Program-made: the position numbers and the translations under genes | Notes under the pieces: generated by a model | Seen by the model: the letters and a program-made list of their open reading frames with translations, nothing else | Told to the model about the DNA's origin: nothing | Database searches by the model: none | Shown: positions 25,732-36,063 of the stretch, piece after piece | How the letters are laid out: each line of letters opens with the position of its first letter | How positions within the stretch are numbered: position 1 is the stretch's first letter | NCBI RefSeq assembly: GCF_028767125.1 | Contig: NZ_JAKCWP010000010.1 | Location: 62,001-126,000, forward strand | DNA length: 64,000 bases | Reading direction: 5' to 3' | Origin: Chelativorans sp. YIM 93263 | Lineage (GTDB): Bacteria > Pseudomonadota > Alphaproteobacteria > Rhizobiales > Rhizobiaceae

Positions 25732-27531
25732 ATGTTTCTCAAATTCGCCAGAGACCAACGCGGCAACTACGCAATAATCACCGCGCTGGCGATGTTACCC
25801 ATTCTGGGGGCGGTTACGATCGCCGTCGACTACAGCGAAGTGAGCCGTCAACGCCAGGTGGCGCAAAACGCGCTCGACGCGACCAGCCTCGCCATCGCGC
25901 TGAGCTATCTTGACGGCACTGCGGAAAGCCAGGTGCGCACATTCGCGCAGGATTACTTCGAGGCCAACTTCAAGCCGTCCGACACGGCCGATCCGCAAGT
26001 CTCCGTCACTTTACCCACCGGTAGCGGCGGCGGCGGCACGCTGAAGACCTGCGCGGACCTGAAATACCCGCCCTATTTCTGGCCGGCCGTCAAAATGCTC
26101 AGCGGCGATGACGGGGACACGACCATCCACTATTCGATCTGCAGCGAGGTCCGCCTGAAGAACACGCTCGAAGTGGCCCTCGTGCTGGATAACTCGGGCT
26201 CGATGGACTATCGGGGGTTTGGTTCAGGCAGCAAGCGCATCGATCTGCTGAAAGACGCCTCCAAGCAGCTCGTTGAGACTCTTGCCGGCCAAGCGGGGCT
26301 GATTCAGCAAATCGATAAGCCAGTGCAGTTCGGCTTGGTACCCTTCGCAGCATCGGTCAATATCGGGCCGCAATATGCAGATGCTTGGTGGATGGATACG
26401 GACGGGTTGTCCCCGGTCCATCACGAGAATTTCGAATGGACAACCATGAAGGGGTGGAACAAAAACAAGGGTGTCGAGCAGGACGACATGGGCATCTATA
26501 GAAAAAACGGCCGCGCCTGGAACCGGGAGGAAGGCGAAAAAGTCACGCGCTTTACGCTCTTCGACAACCAACATCACATCCGTTGGGGAGGATGTGTCGA
26601 AGCCCGTCCTTATCCGCACAATGTGGAAGGCACGGTACCCACAAGGAGCGATCCCGTCACGCTCTTCGTGCCGATGTTTGCTCCGGATGAAACTGATAAG
26701 AAAGATGGCAACAGGCCGGCTAACAACAACTGGCTGGCGGATAAGATCAATGAAAGTGACAGACCTAGTTCGCGCGAGCGGCAGGAATACATGCCCAAAT
26801 ACTTCAATGAGCAAGCCGCCAGTGCCGCTAGGGAAGTGGGAAAAGGTCCCAATCTAAGCTGCACCACCGCGCCGATAACGCCACTGACCGATGTCACCGA
26901 AGCGGACGGTCTGGAGGCTATTAAAGCTGCAATTGATGCGATGTGGCCGCTCGGTTCCACCAATGTTCCCCAAGGCATCGAGTGGGGCTGGCACGTCATT
27001 TCCAGCGCAGTTCCGTTCACCGAAGGCCGAGACGATAACAACAAGGGCAACGACAAGGTCGTGATTGTTCTGACCGACGGCGCGAATACCTATTACACGC
27101 CTGAAAGCATACGGGCGGAAGAATATTCAGGGTCGGGCTGGCAGAGCGGCGGCAACGATTTGGCCGAGAACAGGTCGATCTACAGCGCCTATGGCTATGC
27201 GCATGAGCGGCGCATTTTCGCCGGCACACGGGTCAGCGGCTTTAACAATGGCCGCTATTCGGAGGCGATGAACGAACACATGCTGGAGCTATGCCAGACC
27301 GCCAAGGACGAGAACGTGATCCTGATGACGGTGTCGCTGGATCTCGATCGCAACAAGCGCGACGAGCGCGAACAGATCGAGGCGCTGGAAGAATGCGCGT
27401 CCGAGTCCCGCTTCCGGACCGACGGCAATGGCAACGCAATCAAGCTCTTCTGGAATACCAGGGGCGACGAGCTTTCCGAGACGTTCAAGGAGATCGCCGA
27501 CGAGCTGTCGAACCTGCGCCTGGTGAGTTGA
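25732..27531 (+). CDS. TadG-like pilus-assembly protein with von Willebrand A domain
   Basis: 599 residues from ATG 25732, preceded by GGGGGAAGG; the frame is open 32 codons further up without a ribosome site. The N-terminus DQRGNYAIITALAMLPILGAVTIAVDYSE is a TadE/TadG pseudopilin-like membrane anchor (quoted here only as RGNYAIITALAMLPILGAV). From about residue 150 a vWA domain has the MIDAS start LVLDNSGSM and VVIVLTDGANTYY. The C-terminal EIADELSNLRL is the usual family ending. TadG proteins work with Flp/Tad pili, but no tad/cpa gene is nearby, so this is an orphan. The insertion-rich middle (about residues 230-420) is unusually hydrophilic and variable. Confidence 0.82.
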   Translation: MFLKFARDQRGNYAIITALAMLPILGAVTIAVDYSEVSRQRQVAQNALDATSLAIALSYLDGTAESQVRTFAQDYFEANFKPSDTADPQVSVTLPTGSGGGGTLKTCADLKYPPYFWPAVKMLSGDDGDTTIHYSICSEVRLKNTLEVALVLDNSGSMDYRGFGSGSKRIDLLKDASKQLVETLAGQAGLIQQIDKPVQFGLVPFAASVNIGPQYADAWWMDTDGLSPVHHENFEWTTMKGWNKNKGVEQDDMGIYRKNGRAWNREEGEKVTRFTLFDNQHHIRWGGCVEARPYPHNVEGTVPTRSDPVTLFVPMFAPDETDKKDGNRPANNNWLADKINESDRPSSRERQEYMPKYFNEQAASAAREVGKGPNLSCTTAPITPLTDVTEADGLEAIKAAIDAMWPLGSTNVPQGIEWGWHVISSAVPFTEGRDDNNKGNDKVVIVLTDGANTYYTPESIRAEEYSGSGWQSGGNDLAENRSIYSAYGYAHERRIFAGTRVSGFNNGRYSEAMNEHMLELCQTAKDENVILMTVSLDLDRNKRDEREQIEALEECASESRFRTDGNGNAIKLFWNTRGDELSETFKEIADELSNLRLVS

Positions 27532-27639
27532 TGGGGCGCGGGCGGGCACGCCGCCCTTGCCGCTCCCATCCTTATCGGCTAGGACAGCCGCGCTCGGCAA
27601 AGGGCGCGGTTTCTCCATATTCAAAGGCGGATTTTCAGA

Positions 27640-29226
27640 ATGGCTGGAAAGGCAGACAAGGTGAAGGCACGGCTCCCGCGCGGGCTTGTCGACCGCCATG
27701 CGCCCGATATCCGCGCCGTCGACGAGATGGTCAGGAAGATTCGCGAGGTCTACGAGCTTTACGGCTTCGAGCCGGTGGAGACACCGCTGATCGAATATAC
27801 CGATGCACTTGGCAAGTTCCTGCCCGATCAGGACCGGCCGAATGAGGGCGTCTTTTCCTTCCAGGACGAGGACGAGCAGTGGCTATCGCTGCGCTATGAC
27901 CTGACCGCACCGCTCGCCCGCTTCGTGGCCGAGAATTTCGAGCGCCTGCCGAAGCCGTACCGCAGCTATCGCGCCGGCTGGGTCTTCCGCAACGAGAAGC
28001 CGGGCCCCGGCCGCTTTCGCCAGTTCATGCAGGTCGACGCCGATACGGTCGGCACCCCCGGCGTCGCCGCAGATGCCGAGATGTGCATGATGATGGCCGA
28101 TGTGATGGAGGCGCTGGGGATTAAGCGCGGGGATTATGTGATCCGCGTGAACAACCGGAAGGTGCTGGATGGGGTGCTAGCGTCTATAAAGCTTCAGGAT
28201 GACGCCAAGAAGCTGACGGTTCTTCGCGCTATCGACAAAGCAGACAAGTTTCCGTGGGAGGAAATAGAGAAGCTGCTTGGCCCTGGCCGAATGGATGAGA
28301 GCGGTGATTTTACAAAGGGCGCAGGATTAGAAGAAGAAGATATTCGACTCATTCGTAGGCTGGTTGCCGACGACTTTATCGAAGCAACTCTAACCGAGGA
28401 CAATGGCACCTTTCGCTTCATGACAGGCCCAGCAAGGATTGAGGTGGATGAGATCGTCATTGATGTTGGGAAAGGAGAACACTTCGATGAATTCGACCTA
28501 CTTGAGCGTTGGTTCCATGGAAATGATATAGCGTGCCAAGGTATTGAAGAGCTAAGGACGATTGCAAAACTAGTAGTGGCTTCCGGCTATGGCGGTCGCG
28601 TTAAAATCGACCCTTCCGTCGTCCGCGGTCTCGAATACTACACCGGCCCCGTCTTCGAAGCAGAGCTCACCTTCCCCGTCACCAACGAAAAGGGCGAGAC
28701 TGTCCAGTTCGGCTCCGTCGGCGGCGGCGGGCGTTATGACGGGCTGGTCTCGCGCTTTCGCGGCGAGCCGGTGCCGGCGACGGGCTTTTCCATCGGCGTT
28801 TCGCGCCTGATGACAGCGCTCAAGAATCTCGGCAAGCTGGAAACGGCAGAGGCCGTCGCGCCGGTCGTGGTCCTTGTCATGGACAAGGACACGGAAAGCC
28901 TCGGCGGCTATCAAAAGATGGTTTCCGACCTGCGCCAGGCCGGCATCCGCGCGGAAATGTACCTCGGCGGCGCCGGCATGAAGGCGCAGATGAAATATGC
29001 CGACAGGCGCGGCGCCCCTTGCGTTGTCATCCAGGGCGGTGACGAGCGCGAAAAGGGCGAAGTGCAGATCAAGGACCTCGTGGAAGGCAAGCGGCTGTCC
29101 GGTGAGATCGAGGACAATGTTACATGGCGCGAGGCCCGGCCCGCGCAGTTCTCGGTGCCCGAGGGTGAGCTGGTCGAGGCGGTGAAACGCGTTCTTGTGG
29201 CGCAGGCCGAGGAGCGGAACACATAG
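27640..29226 (+). CDS. hisS: Histidine--tRNA ligase
   Basis: 528 residues, class II synthetase of the alphaproteobacterial type. Motif 2 is [20 protein letters not shown] (residues about 109-128), the histidine-specific motif is [12 protein letters not shown] (about 328-339), and motif 3 is [10 protein letters not shown]; the C-terminal anticodon-binding domain has [13 protein letters not shown] and [17 protein letters not shown]. The central part, 28141-28620 (residues about 168-327), is about 50% G+C by hand count against about 70% in the 120 bp on each side. It uses codons such as TTA, CTA, ATA and AGG that are rare around it. The protein remains intact, so this looks like domain-scale recombination. 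It heads the hisS-hisZ-hisG cluster. Confidence 0.95.
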   Translation: MAGKADKVKARLPRGLVDRHAPDIRAVDEMVRKIREVYELYGFEPVETPLIEYTDALGKFLPDQDRPNEGVFSFQDEDEQWLSLRYDLTAPLARFVAENFERLPKPYRSYRAGWVFRNEKPGPGRFRQFMQVDADTVGTPGVAADAEMCMMMADVMEALGIKRGDYVIRVNNRKVLDGVLASIKLQDDAKKLTVLRAIDKADKFPWEEIEKLLGPGRMDESGDFTKGAGLEEEDIRLIRRLVADDFIEATLTEDNGTFRFMTGPARIEVDEIVIDVGKGEHFDEFDLLERWFHGNDIACQGIEELRTIAKLVVASGYGGRVKIDPSVVRGLEYYTGPVFEAELTFPVTNEKGETVQFGSVGGGGRYDGLVSRFRGEPVPATGFSIGVSRLMTALKNLGKLETAEAVAPVVVLVMDKDTESLGGYQKMVSDLRQAGIRAEMYLGGAGMKAQMKYADRRGAPCVVIQGGDEREKGEVQIKDLVEGKRLSGEIEDNVTWREARPAQFSVPEGELVEAVKRVLVAQAEERNT

Positions 29227-29335
29227 GGATGCTTTGCGCTGTCCTCATTATCGGAAATGGTGGCACCCCTTCGCAAGACAGAGGGCGGTGTGACCGGAGA
29301 CCGGTACCTACGGCACGAAGCAGACCGCAGTGTCC

Positions 29336-30457
29336 ATGACCACGCGCTATCCCGCCTTTGCCAATGAAATCCTCGATCTCTTCGCAGAACGCGAGGCGGC
29401 GCTGACGGACATCGCAATCATCCAGCCGGCCGATCCGTTTCTCGACATGGCGGGCGAGGATCTGCGCCGTCGTATTTTCCTGACCGAGAGCGAGACGGGC
29501 AAAAGCCTTTGTCTTCGCCCCGAGTTCACCATTCCTGTCTGCAGGGACCACATCGAAACACGGGCGACCACGCCGCGCCGCTACGGTTATCTCGGCGAAG
29601 TCTTCCGCCAGCGACGCGAAGGTGGGGCGGAGTTTTTCCAGGCCGGCATCGAGGATCTGGGCGCGGGCGACCGGGCCGGCGCGGATGCACGCTCGCTGGC
29701 CGACGCTCATGCGCTTCTTGCGCGGGTGCTGCCGGGCCGCGGCCTGCGCGTCACGCTGGGCGATCAGGCCGTGTTCGAGGCGGTGCTGGCCGCGCTCGGG
29801 CTGCCGCGCGGCTGGCAGGAACGTCTCGCCCGCGCCTTCGGTTCGTCCGAGATGCTCGACGCCGCGATCGCTGAATGCGCCAGCCCGCCGGCGGCAGCGC
29901 GCCTGCCGCGGGAGATCGCAAGCCTCGTTGCCCGCGGGGACGAGGCGGCGCTATCCGACCGCATTCAGCAGGATATGGAGGCAGCGGGACTCTCTGCCAC
30001 CGCCGGCCGGGAACCCTGCGAAATTGCACGCCGTCTCATAGAGAAAGCCGAGCTGCGCAGCGTGCGCCTGGCCGACTCCGCGCTGGACGTGCTGAAGTCC
30101 TTCCTTGCCATCCGGGCCCCGCTGGCCGAGGCTGGCGAGCGCCTTGCCGCCTTTGCGGGCGAGGCGGGTCTATTCATCGATGAAGCCGTGGAGAACTTCA
30201 ACGAGCGGATCTCCCGCATCGTGGAACAGGACGTGCCGCTTTCCGGCATTTCCTACAGCGCCCATTTCGGTCGCCCGCTGGATTACTACACTGGTTTTAT
30301 CTTCGAGATCGGCGCGGAGGGGATGGATCAAACGCTGGTGGGTGGCGGGCGCTACGACCGCTTGCTCACGCTGCTCGGCGCGGAAAAGCCTATTCCCGGC
30401 GTGGGCTTTTCCGTTTGGCTCGACCGTGTCTCCGCACTCAAGGAGCAGGCCGAATGA
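29336..30457 (+). CDS. hisZ: ATP phosphoribosyltransferase regulatory subunit
   Basis: 373 residues from ATG 29336; a GTG two codons earlier is possible and neither has a clear ribosome site. HisZ is a catalytically dead HisRS paralogue that binds short HisG and confers histidine feedback. Class II synthetase remnants are visible: [20 protein letters not shown] (motif-2 region), [36 protein letters not shown] and [13 protein letters not shown]. Length and divergence from HisS (no anticodon domain) support HisZ. Its stop overlaps the hisG start (ATGA), so translation is coupled. Confidence 0.94.
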   Translation: MTTRYPAFANEILDLFAEREAALTDIAIIQPADPFLDMAGEDLRRRIFLTESETGKSLCLRPEFTIPVCRDHIETRATTPRRYGYLGEVFRQRREGGAEFFQAGIEDLGAGDRAGADARSLADAHALLARVLPGRGLRVTLGDQAVFEAVLAALGLPRGWQERLARAFGSSEMLDAAIAECASPPAAARLPREIASLVARGDEAALSDRIQQDMEAAGLSATAGREPCEIARRLIEKAELRSVRLADSALDVLKSFLAIRAPLAEAGERLAAFAGEAGLFIDEAVENFNERISRIVEQDVPLSGISYSAHFGRPLDYYTGFIFEIGAEGMDQTLVGGGRYDRLLTLLGAEKPIPGVGFSVWLDRVSALKEQAE

Positions 30458-31155
30458 GTGTCACGCTCGCGCTTCCCTCCAAAGGCCGGCTCAAGGACAA
30501 GACGATCGAGCGTCTTCAAGGGGCGGGCTATCCCGTTCGCCTGCCGGAGAACGACCGCAGTTATCGCGCGGCGGTGGACGGTATAGACGGGCTTGAGATC
30601 GCCTTCCTGTCGGCTTCGGAGATCGCCCGCGAGCTGGATCGGGGCACCATCGATCTCGGTGTTACGGGAGAAGATCTCGTGCGCGAGACGATACCCGATT
30701 GGGAGCGGAAGGTGGAGATTGCCGCCCGGCTCGGCTTCGGTCGGGCCAATGTGGTTGTCGCCGTACCGGACGTGTGGTTCGACGTCTTCACCATGGCCGA
30801 TCTCGACGACGTTGCCGCTGAGTTCCGCCAGCGACACGGGCGCCGCCTCAGGATTGCCACCAAATACGGGCGGCTGACACAGCAGTTCTTCTCGCGGAAA
30901 CACGGCATCCAGGTCTACCGCATTGTCGAAAGCCTCGGTGCGACGGAGGGCGCCCCCGCTGCGGGCTCCGCTGATGTTATCGTGGACATCACCTCAACCG
31001 GCTCGACCCTCAAGGCCAATCACCTGCGTGTCCTGGACGATGGTGTTATCCTGCGCTCCCAGGCTTGTCTGGTGATGGCCAAGAGGGAGCGGCCGGACGA
31101 AGAGGCGAAGCTGATCGAGGATATGGCGGCGGCGCTGGACGGGACGAGCGCCTGA
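30454..31155 (+). CDS. hisG: ATP phosphoribosyltransferase, short form
   Basis: 233 residues from ATG 30454, overlapping hisZ by 4 bp. It catalyses the first step of histidine synthesis (ATP + PRPP to phosphoribosyl-ATP). The two periplasmic-binding-like lobes show [30 protein letters not shown] and the PRPP loop [17 protein letters not shown]. The C-terminal ACT-like regulatory domain of long HisG is absent, which fits the adjacent hisZ. No other his gene is in the window, so the pathway genes lie elsewhere. Confidence 0.96.
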   Translation: MSVTLALPSKGRLKDKTIERLQGAGYPVRLPENDRSYRAAVDGIDGLEIAFLSASEIARELDRGTIDLGVTGEDLVRETIPDWERKVEIAARLGFGRANVVVAVPDVWFDVFTMADLDDVAAEFRQRHGRRLRIATKYGRLTQQFFSRKHGIQVYRIVESLGATEGAPAAGSADVIVDITSTGSTLKANHLRVLDDGVILRSQACLVMAKRERPDEEAKLIEDMAAALDGTSA

Positions 31156-31343
31156 GAGAACTACTCGCCCACGTCATGCGTCTGAGGGAGTTCGTGACGC
31201 GCGTATGGGTGGTTGTTCGGAAGCATTTGTGCGTTCGTCACCGCTCTGGCATGCGTCGCTATTACTGAATAGCTACCGATCTGTTCCGGAGGATAACGTC
31301 CTGACGCCTCATCAGCTCCTGCAGAAGTTGATGACGATCGCAC

Positions 31344-32618
31344 TCACTCATCCACCACGCGCAAGCGCAGCGAACTCGAGCTGCTCGCCGCGGCGGCGCG
31401 CCGGGTCTCGTCCGTCTCGCCCTCGGCTTTCGGCAAAGCATTCTTCTCCGCTTCCTCCTCTGCCGCACCCAGCTCAAGCGCCTCGATCTTTTCGCCGCGC
31501 TTGGTCACCTTGTCCGCAGAGGTCAGGATCAGGTCAATGTCCTTGTTCGCCTGCTGGAAATGGTTCTGAAGCTTGCGCACGCGATCGTCCAGCCGCACGA
31601 CATCAAGCATCAGCTTCGTCACCTCGCCCTGGATCAGATGCGCCTGCTCGCGCATACGCGCGTCCTTTAGGACAGCCTGGATCACCTGAATCGACAGCAT
31701 CAGAAGCGAAGGCGAGACGATGACGACGCGGGCGCGGTGTGCGCGCTGGACCAGCGCCTCGAAATTCTCGTGGATCTCGGCGAAAATCGATTCGGAGGGC
31801 ACGAACATGAAAGCCGTGTCCTGCGTCTCGCCATTGATGAGATATTTTTCCGAAATTGCCTTAATATGCACCTCTATATCGCGTCGGAACGAAGTTTCGG
31901 CCGCCTTGCTTGCCTGGGCACCCCCCTCGCTTTCCGCCGCGGCACGTATCGCGTTCCACGATTCCAGCGGAAATTTGGCGTCGATCACGAGCGAAGGCGC
32001 ATCGTTCGGCATCTTTACCACGCAATCGGGCCGACTGCCGTTGGAAAGGGTGGCCTGAAACTCATAGGCCGTATGCGGCAGCCCGTCGGCAATGATGGCT
32101 TCCATGCGCGATTGCCCGAAGGCGCCGCGCGTCTGCTTGTTGGAAAGTATGTGCTGAAGCTGCACCACCTGCCCGGCCAGCGATTGTATGTTGTTTTGCG
32201 CCGTGTCGATCACGGCCAACCGCTCCTGAAGCTTGGCCAGATTCTCGTGCGTGGATTTGGTCTGCTCGGTGATAGAATGTCCGAGGCGGGAACTCATACC
32301 ATCCAGCCGCTCCGAAATGGTTTTCGTTAATTCCGCCTGGCGCGCACCAAAGATCTCGGCGATGGAGCCCATCCGCCCCTGAAGCTCCGACTGTGCCCTG
32401 GCGAGCTCAGCCAGTTGGGCTTCCGCCTCACGGGCCCGCGCGGCGGCTTCCGCCGCGGAATCGCTGCGCGCGCGCCCTGCCCGCCAAAGCGCCACCACGA
32501 GGAGCGCGAGCAGGAGGAGGAACAGCCCGCCCCCGGCAATCAGCAGATTGCCAAGCGAGATCGTGGTCGCGCCAAGCTGGAGCACGGGCGATGAAAAGAG
32601 TGAAGCAGCGTCATTCAT
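31344..32618 (-). CDS. rmuC: DNA recombination protein RmuC homologue
   Basis: 424 residues. One N-terminal membrane helix (LLIAGGGLFLLLLALLVVALW, residues about 25-45) is followed by a long alpha-helical coiled-coil region (about 50-165). The RmuC nuclease-like domain comes next, with NKQTRGAFGQSRMEAIIADG, VIDAKFPLESW (the PD-(D/E)XK-like DAKFP core) and FVPSESIFAEIHENFE. RmuC limits certain rearrangements at inverted repeats in Escherichia coli; the mechanism is not settled. It is convergent with hisG and divergent from def. The C-terminal ~40 residues are charged low-complexity. Confidence 0.92.
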   Translation of the reverse strand: MNDAASLFSSPVLQLGATTISLGNLLIAGGGLFLLLLALLVVALWRAGRARSDSAAEAAARAREAEAQLAELARAQSELQGRMGSIAEIFGARQAELTKTISERLDGMSSRLGHSITEQTKSTHENLAKLQERLAVIDTAQNNIQSLAGQVVQLQHILSNKQTRGAFGQSRMEAIIADGLPHTAYEFQATLSNGSRPDCVVKMPNDAPSLVIDAKFPLESWNAIRAAAESEGGAQASKAAETSFRRDIEVHIKAISEKYLINGETQDTAFMFVPSESIFAEIHENFEALVQRAHRARVVIVSPSLLMLSIQVIQAVLKDARMREQAHLIQGEVTKLMLDVVRLDDRVRKLQNHFQQANKDIDLILTSADKVTKRGEKIEALELGAAEEEAEKNALPKAEGETDETRRAAAASSSSSLRLRVVDE

Positions 32619-32735
32619 GCGCGCACCCTAGGCGATTCGCCGCCGCCGCGGAAGATCAAAACATGAACAAAAATTGCCTTGTCCTTCGCTATCCCGCATA
32701 TTGACGCTTTTCAGCGAAGGCATTACGTGAGCGCC

Positions 32736-33266
32736 ATGACAGTCCGCCCGTTGATACTTCTTCCCGATCGGTTGTTGCGCGAGGTTTCAAAACCGGTCGA
32801 GCGCGTGGACGACGACGTGCGCAAGTTTGCCGACGACATGCTGGAGACTATGTATGACGCGCCGGGCATAGGCCTTGCCGCCATTCAGGTGGGAGAGCCC
32901 CGGCGCATGCTGGTGCTCGATGTGTCGGAAAAGGAGGAAGAGCGCGATCCGCGGGTCTTCATCAATCCGGAAGTCGTCGCCAGCTCGGATGAGCGCAACG
33001 TGCATGAGGAAGGCTGTCTCTCCATCCCCGATTATTATGCGGAGGTGGAGCGCCCCTCAGACGTGACGGTCAAGTACATCGATCTGGACGGGAAAGAGCA
33101 GACCGTTGAAGCGGGGGGCATTCTGGCGACCTGTCTTCAGCATGAGATCGACCATCTCAATGGCGTTCTCTTTATCGATTATCTTTCGCGGCTGAAGCGC
33201 GACATGGTCGTGCGGAAGTTCAAGAAGCTCGCCAGGGAGAACCCGCCGGCGCGCATGGTGGGATAA
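32736..33266 (+). CDS. def: Peptide deformylase
   Basis: 176 residues from ATG 32736; a GTG at 32727 has better spacing from AAGG (32717-32720) and may be the true start. The three deformylase motifs are intact: [10 protein letters not shown] (motif 1), EEGCLSIP (motif 2, metal-binding Cys) and [10 protein letters not shown] (motif 3, HExDH). Removes the N-formyl group from nascent proteins, using Fe2+ or Zn2+. It is followed by fmt, the enzyme that adds the formyl group to Met-tRNA, and by a GNAT gene and truA on the same strand. Confidence 0.96.
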   Translation: MTVRPLILLPDRLLREVSKPVERVDDDVRKFADDMLETMYDAPGIGLAAIQVGEPRRMLVLDVSEKEEERDPRVFINPEVVASSDERNVHEEGCLSIPDYYAEVERPSDVTVKYIDLDGKEQTVEAGGILATCLQHEIDHLNGVLFIDYLSRLKRDMVVRKFKKLARENPPARMVG

Positions 33267-33294
33267 GCGGCGCGGCCGCCGATTGGAGGAGGCC

Positions 33295-34230
33295 ATGCCC
33301 CTACGCCTGATTTTCATGGGAACACCGGATTTTTCCGTGCCAGCACTTCAGGCACTCGCCGATGCGGGGTACGAGATCGCCGCCGTCTACACACAGCCGC
33401 CGCGCCCGGCCGGCCGCCGCGGGCTGGAGCTGACCAAATCCCCTGTGCACATGGCCGCCGGGGCGCTCAACATCCCGGTGCGCACACCGCGCTCTCTGAA
33501 GAGTGACGATGAACAGCGCGCCTTCCAAGCGCTCGAGGCGGACGCTGCTGTTGTCGTCGCATATGGGCTCATCCTCCCGACACCGATCCTGGAGGGGACG
33601 CGCCTTGGCGCGTTCAATGGGCATGCCTCCCTCCTCCCGCGCTGGCGGGGTGCCGCGCCCATCCAGCGGGCCATTATGGCCGGAGACCGGGAAACAGGCA
33701 TGATGGTGATGAGGATGGAAGAAGGGCTGGACACCGGTCCGGTCGCTCTCGCGCAGCGCGTCGCCATCGACCCGGACATGACGGCCGGCGAACTTCACGA
33801 CAAGATGAAGGAGGTGGGTGCGCGGCTGATCGTCGAGGCAATGGCAAAGCTCGAAAAGGACGAACTCGGCTTGACGCCGCAACCTGTCGAAGGCGCCACC
33901 TACGCCACGAAGATTGCGAAGGACGAAACGCGTGTGGACTGGACCCGCCCCGCGCATGAGGTTCACAATCACATTCGCGGGCTTTCGCCCTTCCCCGGTG
34001 CATGGTGCGAGATGCCAATTTCCGGAAAAATGGAGCGAGTGAAGCTCCTGCGCTCCACGCGCACCGAGGGAAGCGGCCGTCCGGGCGAGGTCCTGGATGG
34101 GGATCTGACGATTGCCTGCGGCGAAGGCGCCGTGCGTCTTGCCAAGCTGCAGCGCGCCGGAGGCAAGGCGGTAGCGGCAGATGACTTTCTGCGCGGTGTC
34201 AGGTTGGAAAAGGAGGCGCAGCTGTCATGA
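33295..34230 (+). CDS. fmt: Methionyl-tRNA formyltransferase
   Basis: 311 residues from ATG 33295, with GGAGGA just upstream. The formyl-transferase domain has [19 protein letters not shown] at the N-terminus and [20 protein letters not shown] at about residue 104, containing the catalytic Asn and His. The catalytic Asp is in [10 protein letters not shown]. The C-terminal tRNA-binding OB-like domain follows from about residue 205. It uses 10-formyl-THF to formylate initiator tRNA. The end overlaps the GNAT gene start by 4 bp (ATGA), so def-fmt-GNAT-truA is very likely one operon. Confidence 0.96.
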   Translation: MPLRLIFMGTPDFSVPALQALADAGYEIAAVYTQPPRPAGRRGLELTKSPVHMAAGALNIPVRTPRSLKSDDEQRAFQALEADAAVVVAYGLILPTPILEGTRLGAFNGHASLLPRWRGAAPIQRAIMAGDRETGMMVMRMEEGLDTGPVALAQRVAIDPDMTAGELHDKMKEVGARLIVEAMAKLEKDELGLTPQPVEGATYATKIAKDETRVDWTRPAHEVHNHIRGLSPFPGAWCEMPISGKMERVKLLRSTRTEGSGRPGEVLDGDLTIACGEGAVRLAKLQRAGGKAVAADDFLRGVRLEKEAQLS

Positions 34231-34730
34231 GTGCATTCATCATTCGCCCGGAGGAGGCTGACGACAAGACCGCCATCCACGCGCTGCATAAAACGGTTTT
34301 CGGCAGTGATGGCGAAGCGCGGCTGGTGGATGCGCTCCGACGGGATGACGAAGTCGTGTTGTCGCTCGTGGCCGAACGCGACGGCGATGTCAGAGGACAC
34401 ATCCTCTTCTCGCGTCTTTTCCTCCGTGACGGCGAGAAGGCTTTCCGTGCGGTCGCGCTGGCGCCGCTTGCGGTCGATCGCGATCATCAGGGCGAAGGCA
34501 TAGGGTCGGCACTGGTGGAAGAAGCCCATTTGCGACTTCAGGCGCAGAATGAACGCCTTTCGATCGTTTTGGGCGATCCCGCTTATTACGAGCGTTTCGG
34601 CTACCGCCACGGGCGAGCGTCAGGGTTCGACAGCGTCTATCAGGGCGAAGCGCTGCAGGCACTCGCCTGGGATGATGCGCCCCATACCGGGCATCTCGAC
34701 TATCCGGCCGCCTTTTCGGAACTCGGCTGA
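34227..34730 (+). CDS. GNAT-family N-acetyltransferase (YhbS-like)
   Basis: 167 residues. The acetyl-CoA-binding region is [25 protein letters not shown] (quoted in part: [14 protein letters not shown], the Q/RxxGxG/A loop, residues about 87-100), then [18 protein letters not shown], the GDPxYYxRFGF signature of YhbS/COG3153 proteins. Substrate unknown. It is translationally coupled to fmt (ATGA overlap) and ends 5 bp before truA. Its place in a translation-related operon suggests a target connected to tRNA or ribosomal proteins, but that is inference only. Confidence 0.88.
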   Translation: MSAFIIRPEEADDKTAIHALHKTVFGSDGEARLVDALRRDDEVVLSLVAERDGDVRGHILFSRLFLRDGEKAFRAVALAPLAVDRDHQGEGIGSALVEEAHLRLQAQNERLSIVLGDPAYYERFGYRHGRASGFDSVYQGEALQALAWDDAPHTGHLDYPAAFSELG

Positions 34731-34735
34731 TCCCC

Positions 34736-35479
34736 ATGCCGCGCTTTCGCATCGACATTGAGTATGATGGAGGGCCCTACGCGGGCTGGCAGCGCCAGGC
34801 GGGACAGCCGAGCGTGCAGGAGGCCATCGAGAGGTCGATTGCCGCTTTTTGCGGCGAAGAGGTCACCCTGCGCGGCGCCGGACGCACGGATGCAGGCGTG
34901 CATGCGCTTGGGCAGGTGGCTCATTTCGACCTTTCACGGGAGTGGAAAAACGACACCGTACGCGACGCGATCAATGCTCATCTGGGCATGGCCGGGGAAA
35001 CCATTTCAATCCTCAACGCGGCTCCCGCAGAGGCGGGTTTCGATTCGCGCTTTTCCGCCACCGCACGGCACTACCTCTACCGCATTCTCAACCGCCGTTC
35101 TCCGCCGGCGCTCGAGCGAGGGCGCGCGTGGCATGTGGCGAAGAGGCTCGATGCGGAAGCTATGGATACGGCCGCGCTACGCCTTGTCGGCCATCATGAT
35201 TTCACCACCTTCCGCTCTGTCCAATGCCAGGCGAAGAGTCCGGTAAAGACGCTCGACCGCCTGGATGTCTCGCGGATGGGCGAGGAGATCGAGATCCGCG
35301 CCTCGGCGCGCTCCTTCCTTCACAATCAGGTGCGCTCTCTGGTAGGCACGCTCAAGAAGGTGGGCGAAGGCGCATGGACCGCCGACGACGTCACGGCCGC
35401 ACTGGAAGCGCGCGACCGGACAGCCTGCGGACCAGTCGCACCCGCCGACGGCCTTTACCTCCTTAGGGTCGATTACTGA
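34736..35479 (+). CDS. truA: tRNA pseudouridine(38-40) synthase
   Basis: 247 residues. The catalytic Asp is in [19 protein letters not shown] (residues about 48-66); [16 protein letters not shown] and [14 protein letters not shown] match the two conserved TruA halves. It converts uridines 38-40 of the anticodon stem-loop. Last gene of the def-fmt-GNAT-truA run. Its final 7 bp overlap the end of the convergent membrane-protein gene. Confidence 0.96.
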   Translation: MPRFRIDIEYDGGPYAGWQRQAGQPSVQEAIERSIAAFCGEEVTLRGAGRTDAGVHALGQVAHFDLSREWKNDTVRDAINAHLGMAGETISILNAAPAEAGFDSRFSATARHYLYRILNRRSPPALERGRAWHVAKRLDAEAMDTAALRLVGHHDFTTFRSVQCQAKSPVKTLDRLDVSRMGEEIEIRASARSFLHNQVRSLVGTLKKVGEGAWTADDVTAALEARDRTACGPVAPADGLYLLRVDY

Positions 35480-36063
35480 TAGCCCAGTCCGAGAATTCCC
35501 TGCAGAACAAGCAACGCCGCTATGGACGCGACGAGCATGCCGAAAAAGACGGCCGAGCCGACGGCCACTCCTTTTGCGATCACGACGACCGTCAGACGCC
35601 AAAATAGAAACAGCGTGGCCGCAAACAGGAGGAGCGAGAGAAACGCCGCCAACCCCTCGGCGAAAGGGGCAAAAAGGCGCAGGAGAGCCGGAGGTAGCAT
35701 AACCCAGGCAAAGAGGGCGGATGCCCAGTTGCTGGAAACCACGTACTGCACGAAACGATCTGCAATGCCTGCCATCCTGGACACAAGCGCCAGCATGCCT
35801 AACGGCAGCAACCAGGCGCCGATGTCGGCTACGAAGAGCCGGCTTACCAGCGAAAGCCGTGTCCCGAAGGTATCAAGACCGGCAATGCCGTTCGCGGCTC
35901 CGACCCAGGCCACGATCATTGGCGGCAGGGCCACGACTATGGCAAAAAACGAGTTCCAGAAGCCATCCGCAGACAGGTCGAGCAGCTTCATCCCGTCTTC
36001 ACGGCCCATCATCATGCGCCACACGCCAATGAAATATTGCTGAACTTCCAGGCTCGACGGCAT
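35473..36063 (-). CDS. Conserved integral membrane protein of unknown function
   Basis: 196 residues with five to six hydrophobic segments (for example [67 protein letters not shown] and [20 protein letters not shown]). The N-terminal 35 residues are polar ([18 protein letters not shown]), consistent with a cytoplasmic start, a pattern I have seen in rhizobial homologues called transporter without evidence. The ATG directly abuts the dapE stop (TGAATG), so it is translated with the lysine/diaminopimelate genes. I do not recognise a functional motif. Confidence 0.75.
   Translation of the reverse strand: MPSSLEVQQYFIGVWRMMMGREDGMKLLDLSADGFWNSFFAIVVALPPMIVAWVGAANGIAGLDTFGTRLSLVSRLFVADIGAWLLPLGMLALVSRMAGIADRFVQYVVSSNWASALFAWVMLPPALLRLFAPFAEGLAAFLSLLLFAATLFLFWRLTVVVIAKGVAVGSAVFFGMLVASIAALLVLQGILGLGYQ

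Noticed and set aside
27588-27612. CCGCGC/GCGCGG hairpin followed by three T between the TadG gene and hisS as a terminator
   Set aside because: Short stem, 10-nt loop and weak T-run; not strong enough to list.
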